Shown here: positions 17,973 to 26,596 of the stretch, one piece after another | Numbering within the stretch: position 1 is the first letter of the stretch | How the letters are laid out: every line of letters starts with the position of its first letter | Origin: Peptoniphilaceae bacterium | Lineage (GTDB): Bacteria; Bacillota; Clostridia; Tissierellales; Peptoniphilaceae | Length of the DNA stretch: 64,000 bases | Assembly (NCBI GenBank): GCA_902363535.1 | Contig: CABJAE010000008.1 | Coordinates: 43,743-107,742, forward strand | Direction of reading: 5' to 3' | Notes under the pieces: model-generated | Database searches by the model: none | What the model was told of the DNA's origin: nothing | The model's input: the letters and a program-made list of their open reading frames with translations, nothing else | Made by a program: the position numbers and the translations under genes

Positions 17973-18146
17973 GCCTTTTACCACCATATTCCACATCCAT
18001 TATTATAAATTTTATATCGAACTCTTAAAAAATCGACACAAAGATAAATACCTTCATGCCGTTTAAATATTATAGGATGAAGTCTTTCATTAAAAGGATC
18101 TAAAACCGCCTTGTTATCTTGTCATCTTTCATCTGAAGAAGACATG

Positions 18147-18902
18147 CTATTCATTTTTGCCCATAAGGACGTAAGGCAGTGCCACGAGAAACACGCCGCC
18201 TAAAATATTTCCCAAGGTGACGGTTAAAAGATTATACATATAAGCCCCTGCGGTCATGGCCGTGTGCGGTGCGAGAAAATCCAAAGTGAGCAAGGTCATA
18301 TTGGCGACGGAGTGTTCGAAGCCTGCCGTGAAGAAGATGACGATGATCCAGAAGATCATAATCAGTTTCCCCGACTCCGAGGCCATTTTTATGGAGCACC
18401 ACACGCCGAGGCATACGAGCATATTACATAATGCGGCGCGAAGAAGCAGCGCACCGAAGGGAATGCTCACCTTTGCCGCAGCCGCCTTCGCCACCGTCTC
18501 GCAAAAAGCCTCGGTCATGAGCCCGGTGCGGGAAAAAATCCAGGCGAGAAGAATGCTTCCCAGCCAATTGCCCGCATAGCAAATCAGCCAGAGCTTCAGC
18601 ACCTCCTTGGCCGACACGGTTTTTTTCAAAAAGCCCGTGGCCATAATCATGTTGTTGCCCGTAAAAAGCTCCGCCCCGGCCATAACGACCAAACTCAAGG
18701 CACAGGCGAAGGACATGCCCATGAAGAGCTTCATGAGAGGCAAGGAGCCCATGGAGCCAATGGTAAAGGAAAGCAAAATACCGAAACCGATGTACATGCC
18801 CGCCATAAGGGATGAGACGAAATAGCCGCCGGGATTTTCCCTTAAAAAGCGAACCTTGTCCGCCGCCGCTTGCCCGACGCGGTCGACTTCATTTTTAAAC
18901 AT
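18147..18902 (-). CDS. Formate/nitrite transporter (FNT) family channel
   Basis: 251 residues with six membrane segments, as in FocA/NirC pentameric anion channels. Family signs include the GMYIGFG stretch in helix 1, ELFTGNN and NWLGS re-entrant/loop motifs, and GFEHSVANM in the fifth region. It could move formate, nitrite, hydrosulfide or lactate-type anions; the substrate cannot be decided. An AGGAGG lies upstream; the in-frame GTG at 18908 is inside that site, so the ATG at 18900-18902 is used. It stands alone between the TCS module and the ABC importer. Confidence 0.85.
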   Translation of the reverse strand: MFKNEVDRVGQAAADKVRFLRENPGGYFVSSLMAGMYIGFGILLSFTIGSMGSLPLMKLFMGMSFACALSLVVMAGAELFTGNNMIMATGFLKKTVSAKEVLKLWLICYAGNWLGSILLAWIFSRTGLMTEAFCETVAKAAAAKVSIPFGALLLRAALCNMLVCLGVWCSIKMASESGKLIMIFWIIVIFFTAGFEHSVANMTLLTLDFLAPHTAMTAGAYMYNLLTVTLGNILGGVFLVALPYVLMGKNE

Positions 18903-18970
18903 AAACACCTCCTACAAAAACCAATCCTTTTTCGATGCTATTTATTTTACCACCTCTTGCGATCAAAATG

Positions 18971-18994
18971 AAAAGAGACCCTTTCGAGTCTCTT
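18971..18994 (-). terminator. Terminator of the DUF3798 ABC importer operon
   Basis: AAGAGAC / GTCTCTT stem with an 8-nt loop followed by TTTTC on the minus strand, 8 nt past the second permease stop. Confidence 0.75.
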
Positions 18995-19001
18995 AATCAT
19001 G

Positions 19002-20153
19002 TTACGATGCCGCCGATTCACCGGATGTGGGTTCGCCGCCACCCAATGCCTCTCGCCTGTTTTCCTGACGCGCTTCTTCCGCTTGTTTCAGGCGGTTGTA
19101 CGCGTGCATAATCAGGGCAACGGTTACGACGCCGTAGGAGATGAAGGTACGGAAGTACTCGCCCATCATGGCGTCGCCGGTAAGGATCCGGCCGGCTTGG
19201 GGCAGGATAATAAACATTAAGTGGAACAGCATGGTTCCCAAAACGGCGTTGGGAATGGAGGCCCGCATAACACTGGCGCCGCCGACGAGGATGGAGGCCG
19301 CCGCGTAAAGGGCCGCTTGGTCTTGCCCGGCGTAGGTAGCCAGGGTACCGATGTTTTGCAGATAGATAATTTGCCCGTAGCACGCCAGTACCGTGGAGAT
19401 GACGATGGATTGTACCCGCACTTTGTCGGAGTAGATCCCGGCATTTCTGGAAATGACTTGGTCCATGCCGACGGCCTTCATGTCGTGGCCCAGCTTGGTC
19501 TTTTTGAACCATACGATAAACACGCAGAGCAGGGCGATGATCAAAATCGTCACCACGGGGATGTCGATGTTGACGGACTGTTTCGCCGTCACGGGGAAAT
19601 TAATGTTGTAGAGCAGAATGTTGTCGATGGCATGACCCGTCGTCAGGGTGATTGAGTTTTTAATCCCGTAGCCCTTCGACAAAATCATGGATTGATTGTG
19701 CATGGGCACAAGTGACCCGCACAGGTAGAGCAAAAAGAGCATGTACACGCCCAGCATAAAGAAGGCGAGCATCATGGAGGTGATCATTTCTCGACCTCGG
19801 GCACGGTTTAAGACGTGGCCGGAGAATTTACCCAGCATAATGGCGATGGGCGTTCCGATTAATACGGCGACCAAGATACCTGCCGGGCCGGTGATGCCCC
19901 AGTCTTGGGCGAAGATCAGACCGATTTGGCCGCTCATGGCTCCCAAGGGGATACCGAAGTTGATCCCCATGCCGGCGATAATGGGAATAATAAGGGAAAG
20001 GACGAGGAAGGTGTTGCGCACCATGCGCTTGCCGATTTCCGACGTCACATAACTTAAGGGGGGCTTTGCGATCCATAAGCCGATGGCGATGATGATTGTA
20101 AAGAGAATCGGCACGGCGTATCGCGACAGCTTTGATGTAAAGGACTTATTCAT
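19002..20153 (-). CDS. ABC importer permease 2 (sugar/nucleoside type)
   Basis: 383 residues, about nine membrane segments, of the BPD_transp_2 type used by ribose, branched-chain amino acid and nucleoside importers; the coupling region is around AVGMDQVISRNAGIY. It starts within the previous permease (8 nt overlap). The C-terminal 30 residues are an unusual charged, Gly/Ser-rich tail. With permease 1 it forms the heterodimeric membrane channel for the DUF3798-bound solute. Confidence 0.85.
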   Translation of the reverse strand: MNKSFTSKLSRYAVPILFTIIIAIGLWIAKPPLSYVTSEIGKRMVRNTFLVLSLIIPIIAGMGINFGIPLGAMSGQIGLIFAQDWGITGPAGILVAVLIGTPIAIMLGKFSGHVLNRARGREMITSMMLAFFMLGVYMLFLLYLCGSLVPMHNQSMILSKGYGIKNSITLTTGHAIDNILLYNINFPVTAKQSVNIDIPVVTILIIALLCVFIVWFKKTKLGHDMKAVGMDQVISRNAGIYSDKVRVQSIVISTVLACYGQIIYLQNIGTLATYAGQDQAALYAAASILVGGASVMRASIPNAVLGTMLFHLMFIILPQAGRILTGDAMMGEYFRTFISYGVVTVALIMHAYNRLKQAEEARQENRREALGGGEPTSGESAAS

Positions 20154-21216
20154 TGCGATTCCTCCTGGTCAATGCGTAGACGATCATACCGTTGGTGACG
20201 ATCAATCTGAGAACTTCCGACACGTCGATGTTAATGGCGCCGTTGATGACTGTCGGCGTCAAGGTAATAATCCCCTGGAACAGGAAGGTCCCGATGATGA
20301 CATTGGGGATCGTCGCCTTGTTAATGCTGGCACCGCCGATTAAGAGGGCCGCGACGGTTTGGAAGGTAAAGGACAGGGGCGATTGATAGAGCTGAATAAA
20401 TCCGTAGGATTGTTGATAGACGATAATGCCCACAGCGGCGATGACGGTGGAAAGAATGACCGAGAACAGGCGCATGCGGTTGATGTTAATGCCCCCGGCT
20501 CTGGCATATTCCGGGTTCGATCCCACGGCGGTCATGGCCGTACCGGTTTTCGTACGGAAGAAGGCCCACACGGCCAGTGCCAGGATGGCGAAGATCAAGT
20601 ACATTCCCACGGGAATGCGCACGCCGAAAATGTGGAAGCTTAAGAAGTCCGTCAAGACGCCGGTGGAGGTTCTCGTTCCCGCCGCATCCACGGCGCTGTT
20701 CATCCAGTAATCGGCGACGGGAATTTGTTGGGAAAGGCCCTTGCCGGCGTAACTTAATACGGAAACCGGGTTTTTGTAGGGCAGGATCAAGTAGATCATA
20801 CACATAAATGCCGTAAAGGAATAGCCGACGTAGGTGGCGATCAACATTTCGTCGCCTTTGATTTTGTTTAACAAAACGCCGTAACCCCATCCGAAGACGA
20901 TGGCCACCAAGGCGCCTAAAAGCATCCCTAAGAAGATGCCGGCAAAACCCGTGAGACCGAATTCGATGCTGGTGACACCGCCTAAGATGCCGGCGACGAC
21001 GCCGATGGGCAAACCGAAGTTCAGCCCGCAGCCCGATTGGACCATGGGAATCAAACTAAGAACTAGGATTGAGAACATGCCGAAGCGCGCCAGGACGTTT
21101 TCGACGGAATCGCCCAGGGACACGCCGGCGGCAGGCGCCGCCACGAAGAGGGCCAATAGGAACAGACCGATGATCAGTCGAGGCAGCCCGATTCGTTGAA
21201 TCCATGTTTTATTCAA
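20146..21216 (-). CDS. ABC importer permease 1 (sugar/nucleoside type)
   Basis: 356 residues, about nine membrane segments, BPD_transp_2 family. The coupling loop AVGSNPEYARAGGIN is the same kind as in RbsC-like permeases, and LIGGASINKATIPNVIIGTFLFQG is mirrored by LVGGASVMRASIPNAVLGTMLFH in the second permease, showing that the two are paralogues. It overlaps the ATPase gene upstream and the second permease downstream by 8 nt each. Confidence 0.87.
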   Translation of the reverse strand: MNKTWIQRIGLPRLIIGLFLLALFVAAPAAGVSLGDSVENVLARFGMFSILVLSLIPMVQSGCGLNFGLPIGVVAGILGGVTSIEFGLTGFAGIFLGMLLGALVAIVFGWGYGVLLNKIKGDEMLIATYVGYSFTAFMCMIYLILPYKNPVSVLSYAGKGLSQQIPVADYWMNSAVDAAGTRTSTGVLTDFLSFHIFGVRIPVGMYLIFAILALAVWAFFRTKTGTAMTAVGSNPEYARAGGININRMRLFSVILSTVIAAVGIIVYQQSYGFIQLYQSPLSFTFQTVAALLIGGASINKATIPNVIIGTFLFQGIITLTPTVINGAINIDVSEVLRLIVTNGMIVYALTRRNRNE

Positions 21217-22804
21217 GAGTATCCACCTCTACTTTCTCACCACTCATTAACAAGCCGAATTTTCTCGGATCTTCCGTCGCAGGCAAGATCCCCGCGATGC
21301 GCCCTTCACAGATGACGGCGATGCGGTCGCAAATGCTGCGCAATTCTTCCAGTTCCGAAGAGATCATGACGATGGTCGTCTCTTCTTCCCGATTGATTTT
21401 TTCAAGAGCGTTTAACACCAATTCTTTGGCGCCGATGTCAATCCCCCGGGTGGGCTCCGATACAAACAGAAGCTCCGGATCCATGCACAGGGCCTTGGCG
21501 AGGCAGACTTTTTGTTGATTGCCCCCGGAAAGGTTCCCGGCCTTTTGATCGCCGCCGGTGGTTTTAATGGCTAGGGACTGAATGTATTCGTCAGAGACGC
21601 GACGCATTTCCGCTTCGTCTCTGAAGCGCATCCCGAGGACGCGTTTCACGAATTTATTTTGCACCTGCATGGCGTTAAAGGAAATGTTCCAGTAAATGGG
21701 CTCGTCCAGCAAGAGGCCCACGCCCCGACGGTCTTCGGAAACAAAGGCGATTTTGCTTTTTAATATTTTATTGGTGTTTCCGAGCTCCAAGGGCTTTCCG
21801 TGAAATTCCACGGAGCCCGTGACGGGATAGGTGCCCAAGATGCCGTTGGCGATGCCGAGTTTGCCTTGGCCGGCGAGACCGGCGATGCCTAAGATCTCCC
21901 CTTCACAGACGTCGAGATTCACATCGTAAACCTGTTCGCCGGGCATGTCCACGGCCAGGTTCCGAATGCTGAGGGCCACTTCCTCAGAAGTCTTTCTTCG
22001 TTCTTCTCTCGCTTCGGGACGAATGCCGTTTTCACGGCCCACCATCCACGCGGCGATTTGGTCGATATTGAGACCTTCGTTTTTTCGGCGTTCCACGATT
22101 TCGCCGTCTCTTAAGACGACGATGGAATCGCACACATTTAAGATCTCTCTCAACCGGTGGGTAATGAAGATAATGGCGATGCCCAAATCCGACAATCGTT
22201 TCAAGGCCGCCATCAGTTGGTCGGCTTCCGATTCCGTCAAGACGGCGGTGGGCTCGTCCATAATAATAAGCTTCACATCTTCCCGGGTAATTTCCCGAGC
22301 GATTTCGATAAACTGTTTATGACCTACGGGCATTTCAGACACCATCCCTCTCGGGTCGATGGCCACGCCTAAGGTATCAAGGGATTCGCCGGAGAGGGCG
22401 ATGTTTGCCTCCGTGTCAATGGTGGCGTACTTCTTTCCGAAGATGGAAGAGATCACCGATTGCTTGGTTCGCTCCATATTAAACGTAATGTTTTCGGCGG
22501 CGGTAAAACCGGGAATTAAGTTAAATTCCTGATGCACCATGCCGATCCCCGCATCCAACGCGTCGATGGGGGATTTAAAGTCGATGGGCTCTCCGTTCAG
22601 TAAAATTTCTCCGTCGAAGCCGCCGGTGTCCCGGATGACTTCCATTCCGAAGATAATGTTCATTAAGGTCGATTTGCCTGCGCCGTTTTCGCCGACGAGC
22701 CCGAGAATTTCCCCGGGCGCCAGGGCGAAGCTCACGTCTCTCAATACGACGTTTTCTCCAAAGCGCTTTTCGACATGTCGAACCTCCAACATGTTCTCAG
22801 CCAA
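21209..22804 (-). CDS. ABC importer ATPase with two nucleotide-binding domains
   Basis: 531 residues, like RbsA/MglA or nucleoside NupO-type ATPases. The first domain has GENGAGKST, signature-like VGHKQFIEIAREI and LIIMDEPTAVL. The second has a degenerate P-loop GLAGQGKLGIAN and an intact LSGGNQQKVCLAKAL with LLFVSEPTRGID, so only one site is likely fully active, as is usual in this family. The start is TTG at 22802-22804, 6 nt after GGAGG; the next in-frame ATG is four codons later. Confidence 0.9.
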   Translation of the reverse strand: MAENMLEVRHVEKRFGENVVLRDVSFALAPGEILGLVGENGAGKSTLMNIIFGMEVIRDTGGFDGEILLNGEPIDFKSPIDALDAGIGMVHQEFNLIPGFTAAENITFNMERTKQSVISSIFGKKYATIDTEANIALSGESLDTLGVAIDPRGMVSEMPVGHKQFIEIAREITREDVKLIIMDEPTAVLTESEADQLMAALKRLSDLGIAIIFITHRLREILNVCDSIVVLRDGEIVERRKNEGLNIDQIAAWMVGRENGIRPEAREERRKTSEEVALSIRNLAVDMPGEQVYDVNLDVCEGEILGIAGLAGQGKLGIANGILGTYPVTGSVEFHGKPLELGNTNKILKSKIAFVSEDRRGVGLLLDEPIYWNISFNAMQVQNKFVKRVLGMRFRDEAEMRRVSDEYIQSLAIKTTGGDQKAGNLSGGNQQKVCLAKALCMDPELLFVSEPTRGIDIGAKELVLNALEKINREEETTIVMISSELEELRSICDRIAVICEGRIAGILPATEDPRKFGLLMSGEKVEVDTLE

Positions 22805-22880
22805 AATTTACCTCCTAACAGGAAATAAACCAACGAAAATCGCTGGTTTATCTCCGATGCGTATGCTCGTCTAGTGACGA

Positions 22881-24224
22881 TTATTCACCTGTTTCGCCTT
22901 CCGCTTGTTCTTGCGATGCTTTAATGGCATCCAAGTCGATATTCATGGTCATGTATTTTTCAGGTACTTCGACCTTATCCATGCCCAGGTAACCCTTGCC
23001 GTAGACGTAGGTATCTTGCGCGAGCAGGACGTGATTGTCTTTCTTTTCGCCGGATGCGCGGTCGACGTAGTTGACGGCCATCCATTTTGCACCTTCGGTG
23101 TAATTGTCGATGCAGTCGATGATGTTGTCGATGTTGGTGAGTTCCATTTTGCCGTGGAGAACTTCTTGAACTAAGTCAACGGCACCTAAGGTGAGGGAGT
23201 AACCTAAGGAGTATGCCCAGGTACCCATGCGACCGGAACCGCCGGCTGCGACGACTGCTTTTTCGACTTCGGCGTTGATGGCTTGCCAGTCACCGGCCTT
23301 GTCTTGAATGTCGACGGAGAATGCTTTCGGATAACCCATAATCGGAGAAGGTAAGTCTTGTTCGACGAAGATGGCGCCGCCGGCTGCGACCCCTCTTAAC
23401 AAGGGTTCCGTGTGGGCGTCGTTGGTACAGAAGAACGCCGTGTCCTTGCCGTACTTGTCGATCCAGGGTTGAATGTTTTCTGCGATGTATTGTTGTGCGC
23501 CGGGAACACCGATGTCGGTGGTCGGGTCGGGAGCGTTTAAGGAAATAAATTCAAGACCTAAGTCCTTGCAGGCTTCTTCCATAATGGCACGGCGAAGAGC
23601 CAAAAGCTCGATGGACATGTGGCGGGGGAAGGTAATGTGTGCAAACTTCGTTGCGCCCATGTCTTTTGCAGCCTTGATGATGCGGTAGCCGCGGCTGACG
23701 TTGTCGGCGTCTAATACTAAGTCCGAGCTGTTTTCAGCCATGACCGTATCTTCTTGAGCCGTCAAGTTAATTAAGATAATGTCCGGGCGTTTGGCGCGGA
23801 TTTGTTGGAATGCGGCGGAAGTTCCGGGAACCGCTTGGTTCACGATGACAGCGCGCATGTCCGGGTCGTCTGCCATGGCGACGATTTTGGAAATGGTGGT
23901 TTCTTGTTCCGCTTCGAAACGGTCGGGATAGGTGTCGTGGCGAATCATGCCGCCTTCGTCGGCGTTGCCGTATTTCTTAATGGCTTCTTGAGCCGCACGG
24001 AATTCGTCTTCCGCTTGGGATACGGTACCGGTTACAATACCGATATGGATCGTGTCGCCGTCTTTTAAGGTTTCGTATTTTGCACGCGTGGCTTCTTGGG
24101 GCGCATCTTTGCCGCCGTTGTCGCCGGCTTTTCCGGTATCGACTTTGGTGCAGGCTGCCGTGAACACTAACAGCATCATGGCTACGAGAGCCATGGACAG
24201 AATGCGTCTTCTTCTTAGTTTCAT
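22881..24224 (-). CDS. DUF3798 substrate-binding lipoprotein of the ABC importer
   Basis: 447 residues. A lipoprotein signal peptide (charged RRRR start, hydrophobic run, lipobox ending TAAC near residue 24) and a two-lobed periplasmic-binding-like fold with IHIGIVTGTVSQAEDEFRAA at the N-terminal lobe. The sequence looks like the DUF3798 family (inference from recall), which has no assigned ligand. Being first in the operon with an RbsA-type ATPase and two permeases, it is almost surely the solute receptor. The start at 24222-24224 is 8 nt after AGGAG; an ATG two codons earlier is too close. Confidence 0.75.
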   Translation of the reverse strand: MKLRRRRILSMALVAMMLLVFTAACTKVDTGKAGDNGGKDAPQEATRAKYETLKDGDTIHIGIVTGTVSQAEDEFRAAQEAIKKYGNADEGGMIRHDTYPDRFEAEQETTISKIVAMADDPDMRAVIVNQAVPGTSAAFQQIRAKRPDIILINLTAQEDTVMAENSSDLVLDADNVSRGYRIIKAAKDMGATKFAHITFPRHMSIELLALRRAIMEEACKDLGLEFISLNAPDPTTDIGVPGAQQYIAENIQPWIDKYGKDTAFFCTNDAHTEPLLRGVAAGGAIFVEQDLPSPIMGYPKAFSVDIQDKAGDWQAINAEVEKAVVAAGGSGRMGTWAYSLGYSLTLGAVDLVQEVLHGKMELTNIDNIIDCIDNYTEGAKWMAVNYVDRASGEKKDNHVLLAQDTYVYGKGYLGMDKVEVPEKYMTMNIDLDAIKASQEQAEGETGE

Positions 24225-24260
24225 AGTCATCTCTCCTAAATCCCTAAGTATTTTTTCTGC

Positions 24261-24280
24261 ACTTAAGTTTTTCCTTAAGT
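24261..24280. promoter_or_regulatory. Palindromic operator candidate in the importer leader
   Basis: ACTTAAG-N6-CTTAAGT, a perfect 7-bp inverted repeat placed just downstream of the -10 of the DUF3798 operon, where a repressor would block initiation or early elongation. Confidence 0.5.
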
Positions 24281-24287
24281 TGCTAAT

Positions 24288-24316
24288 ATTCTAGTCTACT
24301 AAAGTCCGAAAGTCAA
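24288..24316 (-). promoter_or_regulatory. Sigma-A promoter of the DUF3798 importer operon
   Basis: TTGACT (24311-24316), 17-nt spacer, TAGAAT (24288-24293) on the minus strand. Confidence 0.75.
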
Positions 24317-24364
24317 GGAATTATAAAAGTCTTTTCTAGTTTCCCTCTTGAAACAATTTATAAT

Positions 24365-24406
24365 AAAAAATCTTCCCCGTCGCAAAAAGGACAGAGAAGA
24401 TTTTTT
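24365..24406 (-). terminator. Terminator after the YhgE/Pip genes
   Basis: AAAAAATCTTC / GAAGATTTTTT stem with a 20-nt loop, just past the second YhgE/Pip stop; A/T tracts on both sides. Confidence 0.7.
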
Positions 24407-24415
24407 CTCGTTTGT

Positions 24416-26596
24416 CTACATAATTTTGGTCTCTTCCAAACGCTCCATAAAGCGGTCGTTCAATTTTACAATGGGCTTTCTGAGAACGAGGCCGAGCACC
24501 AACGATCCGATCAGATAGATTTGAAGGATCAAAAGGGACCGAGTGTAGGTTGCGCCGTAAAAACCGGCGATGGTTTCTTTCATGGCATTCATGCTGTGTA
24601 CGAAGGGCAGGAAGGGATACATGGTCCTGAAAAATTTCGGCGCCACGTCGATGGGAAAGGTCCCGCCGCTGCCCGCCACCTGAATCACCATGAGCACGAC
24701 GCAGATAGCTTTTCCGATGTCGCCGAAGGAGACGGTCAGGGTGTAGATGACCATGGTAAATACCATGGACGCCACCCAGGTTGTAAAGAGAAAATGAGCC
24801 GGATGCAAACACTGAATATCCAAAAAGTACAGGTCGCCCAGGGCGATGAGCAGGCTTTGGATGGTGGCGATAATCAGAAACAGACTGAGCCTTCCCAAAT
24901 ACTGCTCGTGGGGCTTAAATTCGCCGTATTTTTCTTCGTAGGACGCCGGCGTCTTCACGTCGATCAACGCCACCTGGATGACCGCGCCGACCCACAGTGC
25001 CAAGGTCGTGTAGAAGGCCGCCATGGCCGATCCGTAGTTTTCCACGGCAAATATGTGGTGGATGCGCGTCTGCATGGGCTTGGCGAGAAATTGGCTCAAC
25101 TGTTTCGTATCTTCCGATAAAAAGAGTTTTATCTTGTCCACGCCTTCGGAATTTTCCAATACCACGGTTTTGTCGTAGAGGTCGTCGACGGATTGTTTCG
25201 CCCCGTCGATTAAATCAATGGAACGATCCATATGATTTGATAGATCGGACAAATTTCCCTGAAGCCGGGCCGACAGGCGGGCCACTTCCTTCGCCGACTG
25301 ACGGGCATCGGCCCAGAGTTTTTCTGTATCTTTGCCCACGCCGTCCAATTGATTTTGAACGGAATCCAAACGCGCAAACATGGTTTCGTTGATTTCCCGG
25401 CGAAGGGCATCTAAATTCTCTTGGTTTCTCTCTTTGCTGTCGAGAAATTCACGGCGCAAGGCGGCGATGTCTTCGTAGGCTTCGGCCTCCCCGTCGTCCA
25501 CGGCCTTAAGATCCTTGAGCATGGCCTCTTCGTAGCCTTTGCTTCGGCAAATTTTTTCCGCTGCCCGTTCCAAGCCCATAAGGGGAATGGGGAGTTCGTC
25601 ATTGAGATCCGTGATTTTTCTCACCATCTCTTCTTTGTCTTTGATGTCCTGTTCCAAGGTGCTGATCACGGCCCGACGATTGGCCACAAAGCGGTCGCGC
25701 TTCGCTTCTCCGTCTTCGAAAAGGTCGTCCACGTCGCCGCCTAATTTTTCCATGTAGGCAATGTTTTTATCCAAAGCCGTTTCCATGTTTCGGCGAAAGA
25801 GGTTTAATGTGGATTTTAATTCATTTAAATCCTTTCGATCTTCCTTCATTCGCCCCATGTTTTCGTCCAGGGCGCTTTTGGACGTATCCATGAGATTGTC
25901 GCCGCTTTTCATGACCACTTTCGAGGCCTCGGCCAATTGTTTAAAGGAGCGCAGGGTGGCGGCCTGCACACTTAAGGCGTCGCTGCTTTGGCCCAATTGT
26001 TGCTGCAGCTGATCCCACAGGGCGTCGGTGCGGGCATTTTCCCCGTCTTCTTTGAACGTCAGGAGGGAATCGAAGACCGTGTCGTAGAGGGTTTTCGTGA
26101 AGGTTTCTTTCACCCAATCGGTCAGATTGCCCGCTTCTTTTCCCACAACTTTCGGGGCGATGGCGTTTTTCTTTTCGTTGACGTAGTACTCCAGCTCCGG
26201 CGCTTCGCCTCCCGGAGACAGGAATGAAAACATCTTTTCACTGAAATCGGCGGGAATAATAATGGCGGCGTAATAGGTGCCGCTTTTCACACCTTCTACG
26301 GCATCTTCCCGATCCGTAAAGATCCAATTCACCGTCTCTTCCACGGCGAGGTTCATTTTCAGCTTCTCGCCGATGTCAAAGGTTTTGGGAATCAAGGTGG
26401 GCTCGTAACCCTTATCTTCATTGACCACGGCCATGGGAATGTTCTCCGTATGTTTGTAAGGATCCCAGGAGGCGGCAATGTTAAACCAGGCGTAGAGGCA
26501 GGGAATCAAACTAATGCCCAAAAACAACACGAGGACAATGCTGTTGTTTTTAATTCTGGAAAAATCTTCCTTAATATGGTTCTTAATTTTATTCAT
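24416..26596 (-). CDS. YhgE/Pip-type membrane protein (second of tandem pair)
   Basis: 726 residues with the family layout: one N-terminal membrane helix (about 21-41, ending CLYAWFNIAASWDPY), a long extracytoplasmic part rich in heptad-like helices (about 45-515, many Glu/Asp/Lys/Leu) and five or six C-terminal membrane segments of ABC-2 type (about 525-715, including FLPFVHSMNAMKETIAG). Pip/YhgE proteins serve as phage receptors in some lactic acid bacteria and occur with type VII-like secretion, so a cell-surface export role is possible. It overlaps its paralogue by 8 nt. Confidence 0.83.
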   Translation of the reverse strand: MNKIKNHIKEDFSRIKNNSIVLVLFLGISLIPCLYAWFNIAASWDPYKHTENIPMAVVNEDKGYEPTLIPKTFDIGEKLKMNLAVEETVNWIFTDREDAVEGVKSGTYYAAIIIPADFSEKMFSFLSPGGEAPELEYYVNEKKNAIAPKVVGKEAGNLTDWVKETFTKTLYDTVFDSLLTFKEDGENARTDALWDQLQQQLGQSSDALSVQAATLRSFKQLAEASKVVMKSGDNLMDTSKSALDENMGRMKEDRKDLNELKSTLNLFRRNMETALDKNIAYMEKLGGDVDDLFEDGEAKRDRFVANRRAVISTLEQDIKDKEEMVRKITDLNDELPIPLMGLERAAEKICRSKGYEEAMLKDLKAVDDGEAEAYEDIAALRREFLDSKERNQENLDALRREINETMFARLDSVQNQLDGVGKDTEKLWADARQSAKEVARLSARLQGNLSDLSNHMDRSIDLIDGAKQSVDDLYDKTVVLENSEGVDKIKLFLSEDTKQLSQFLAKPMQTRIHHIFAVENYGSAMAAFYTTLALWVGAVIQVALIDVKTPASYEEKYGEFKPHEQYLGRLSLFLIIATIQSLLIALGDLYFLDIQCLHPAHFLFTTWVASMVFTMVIYTLTVSFGDIGKAICVVLMVIQVAGSGGTFPIDVAPKFFRTMYPFLPFVHSMNAMKETIAGFYGATYTRSLLILQIYLIGSLVLGLVLRKPIVKLNDRFMERLEETKIM

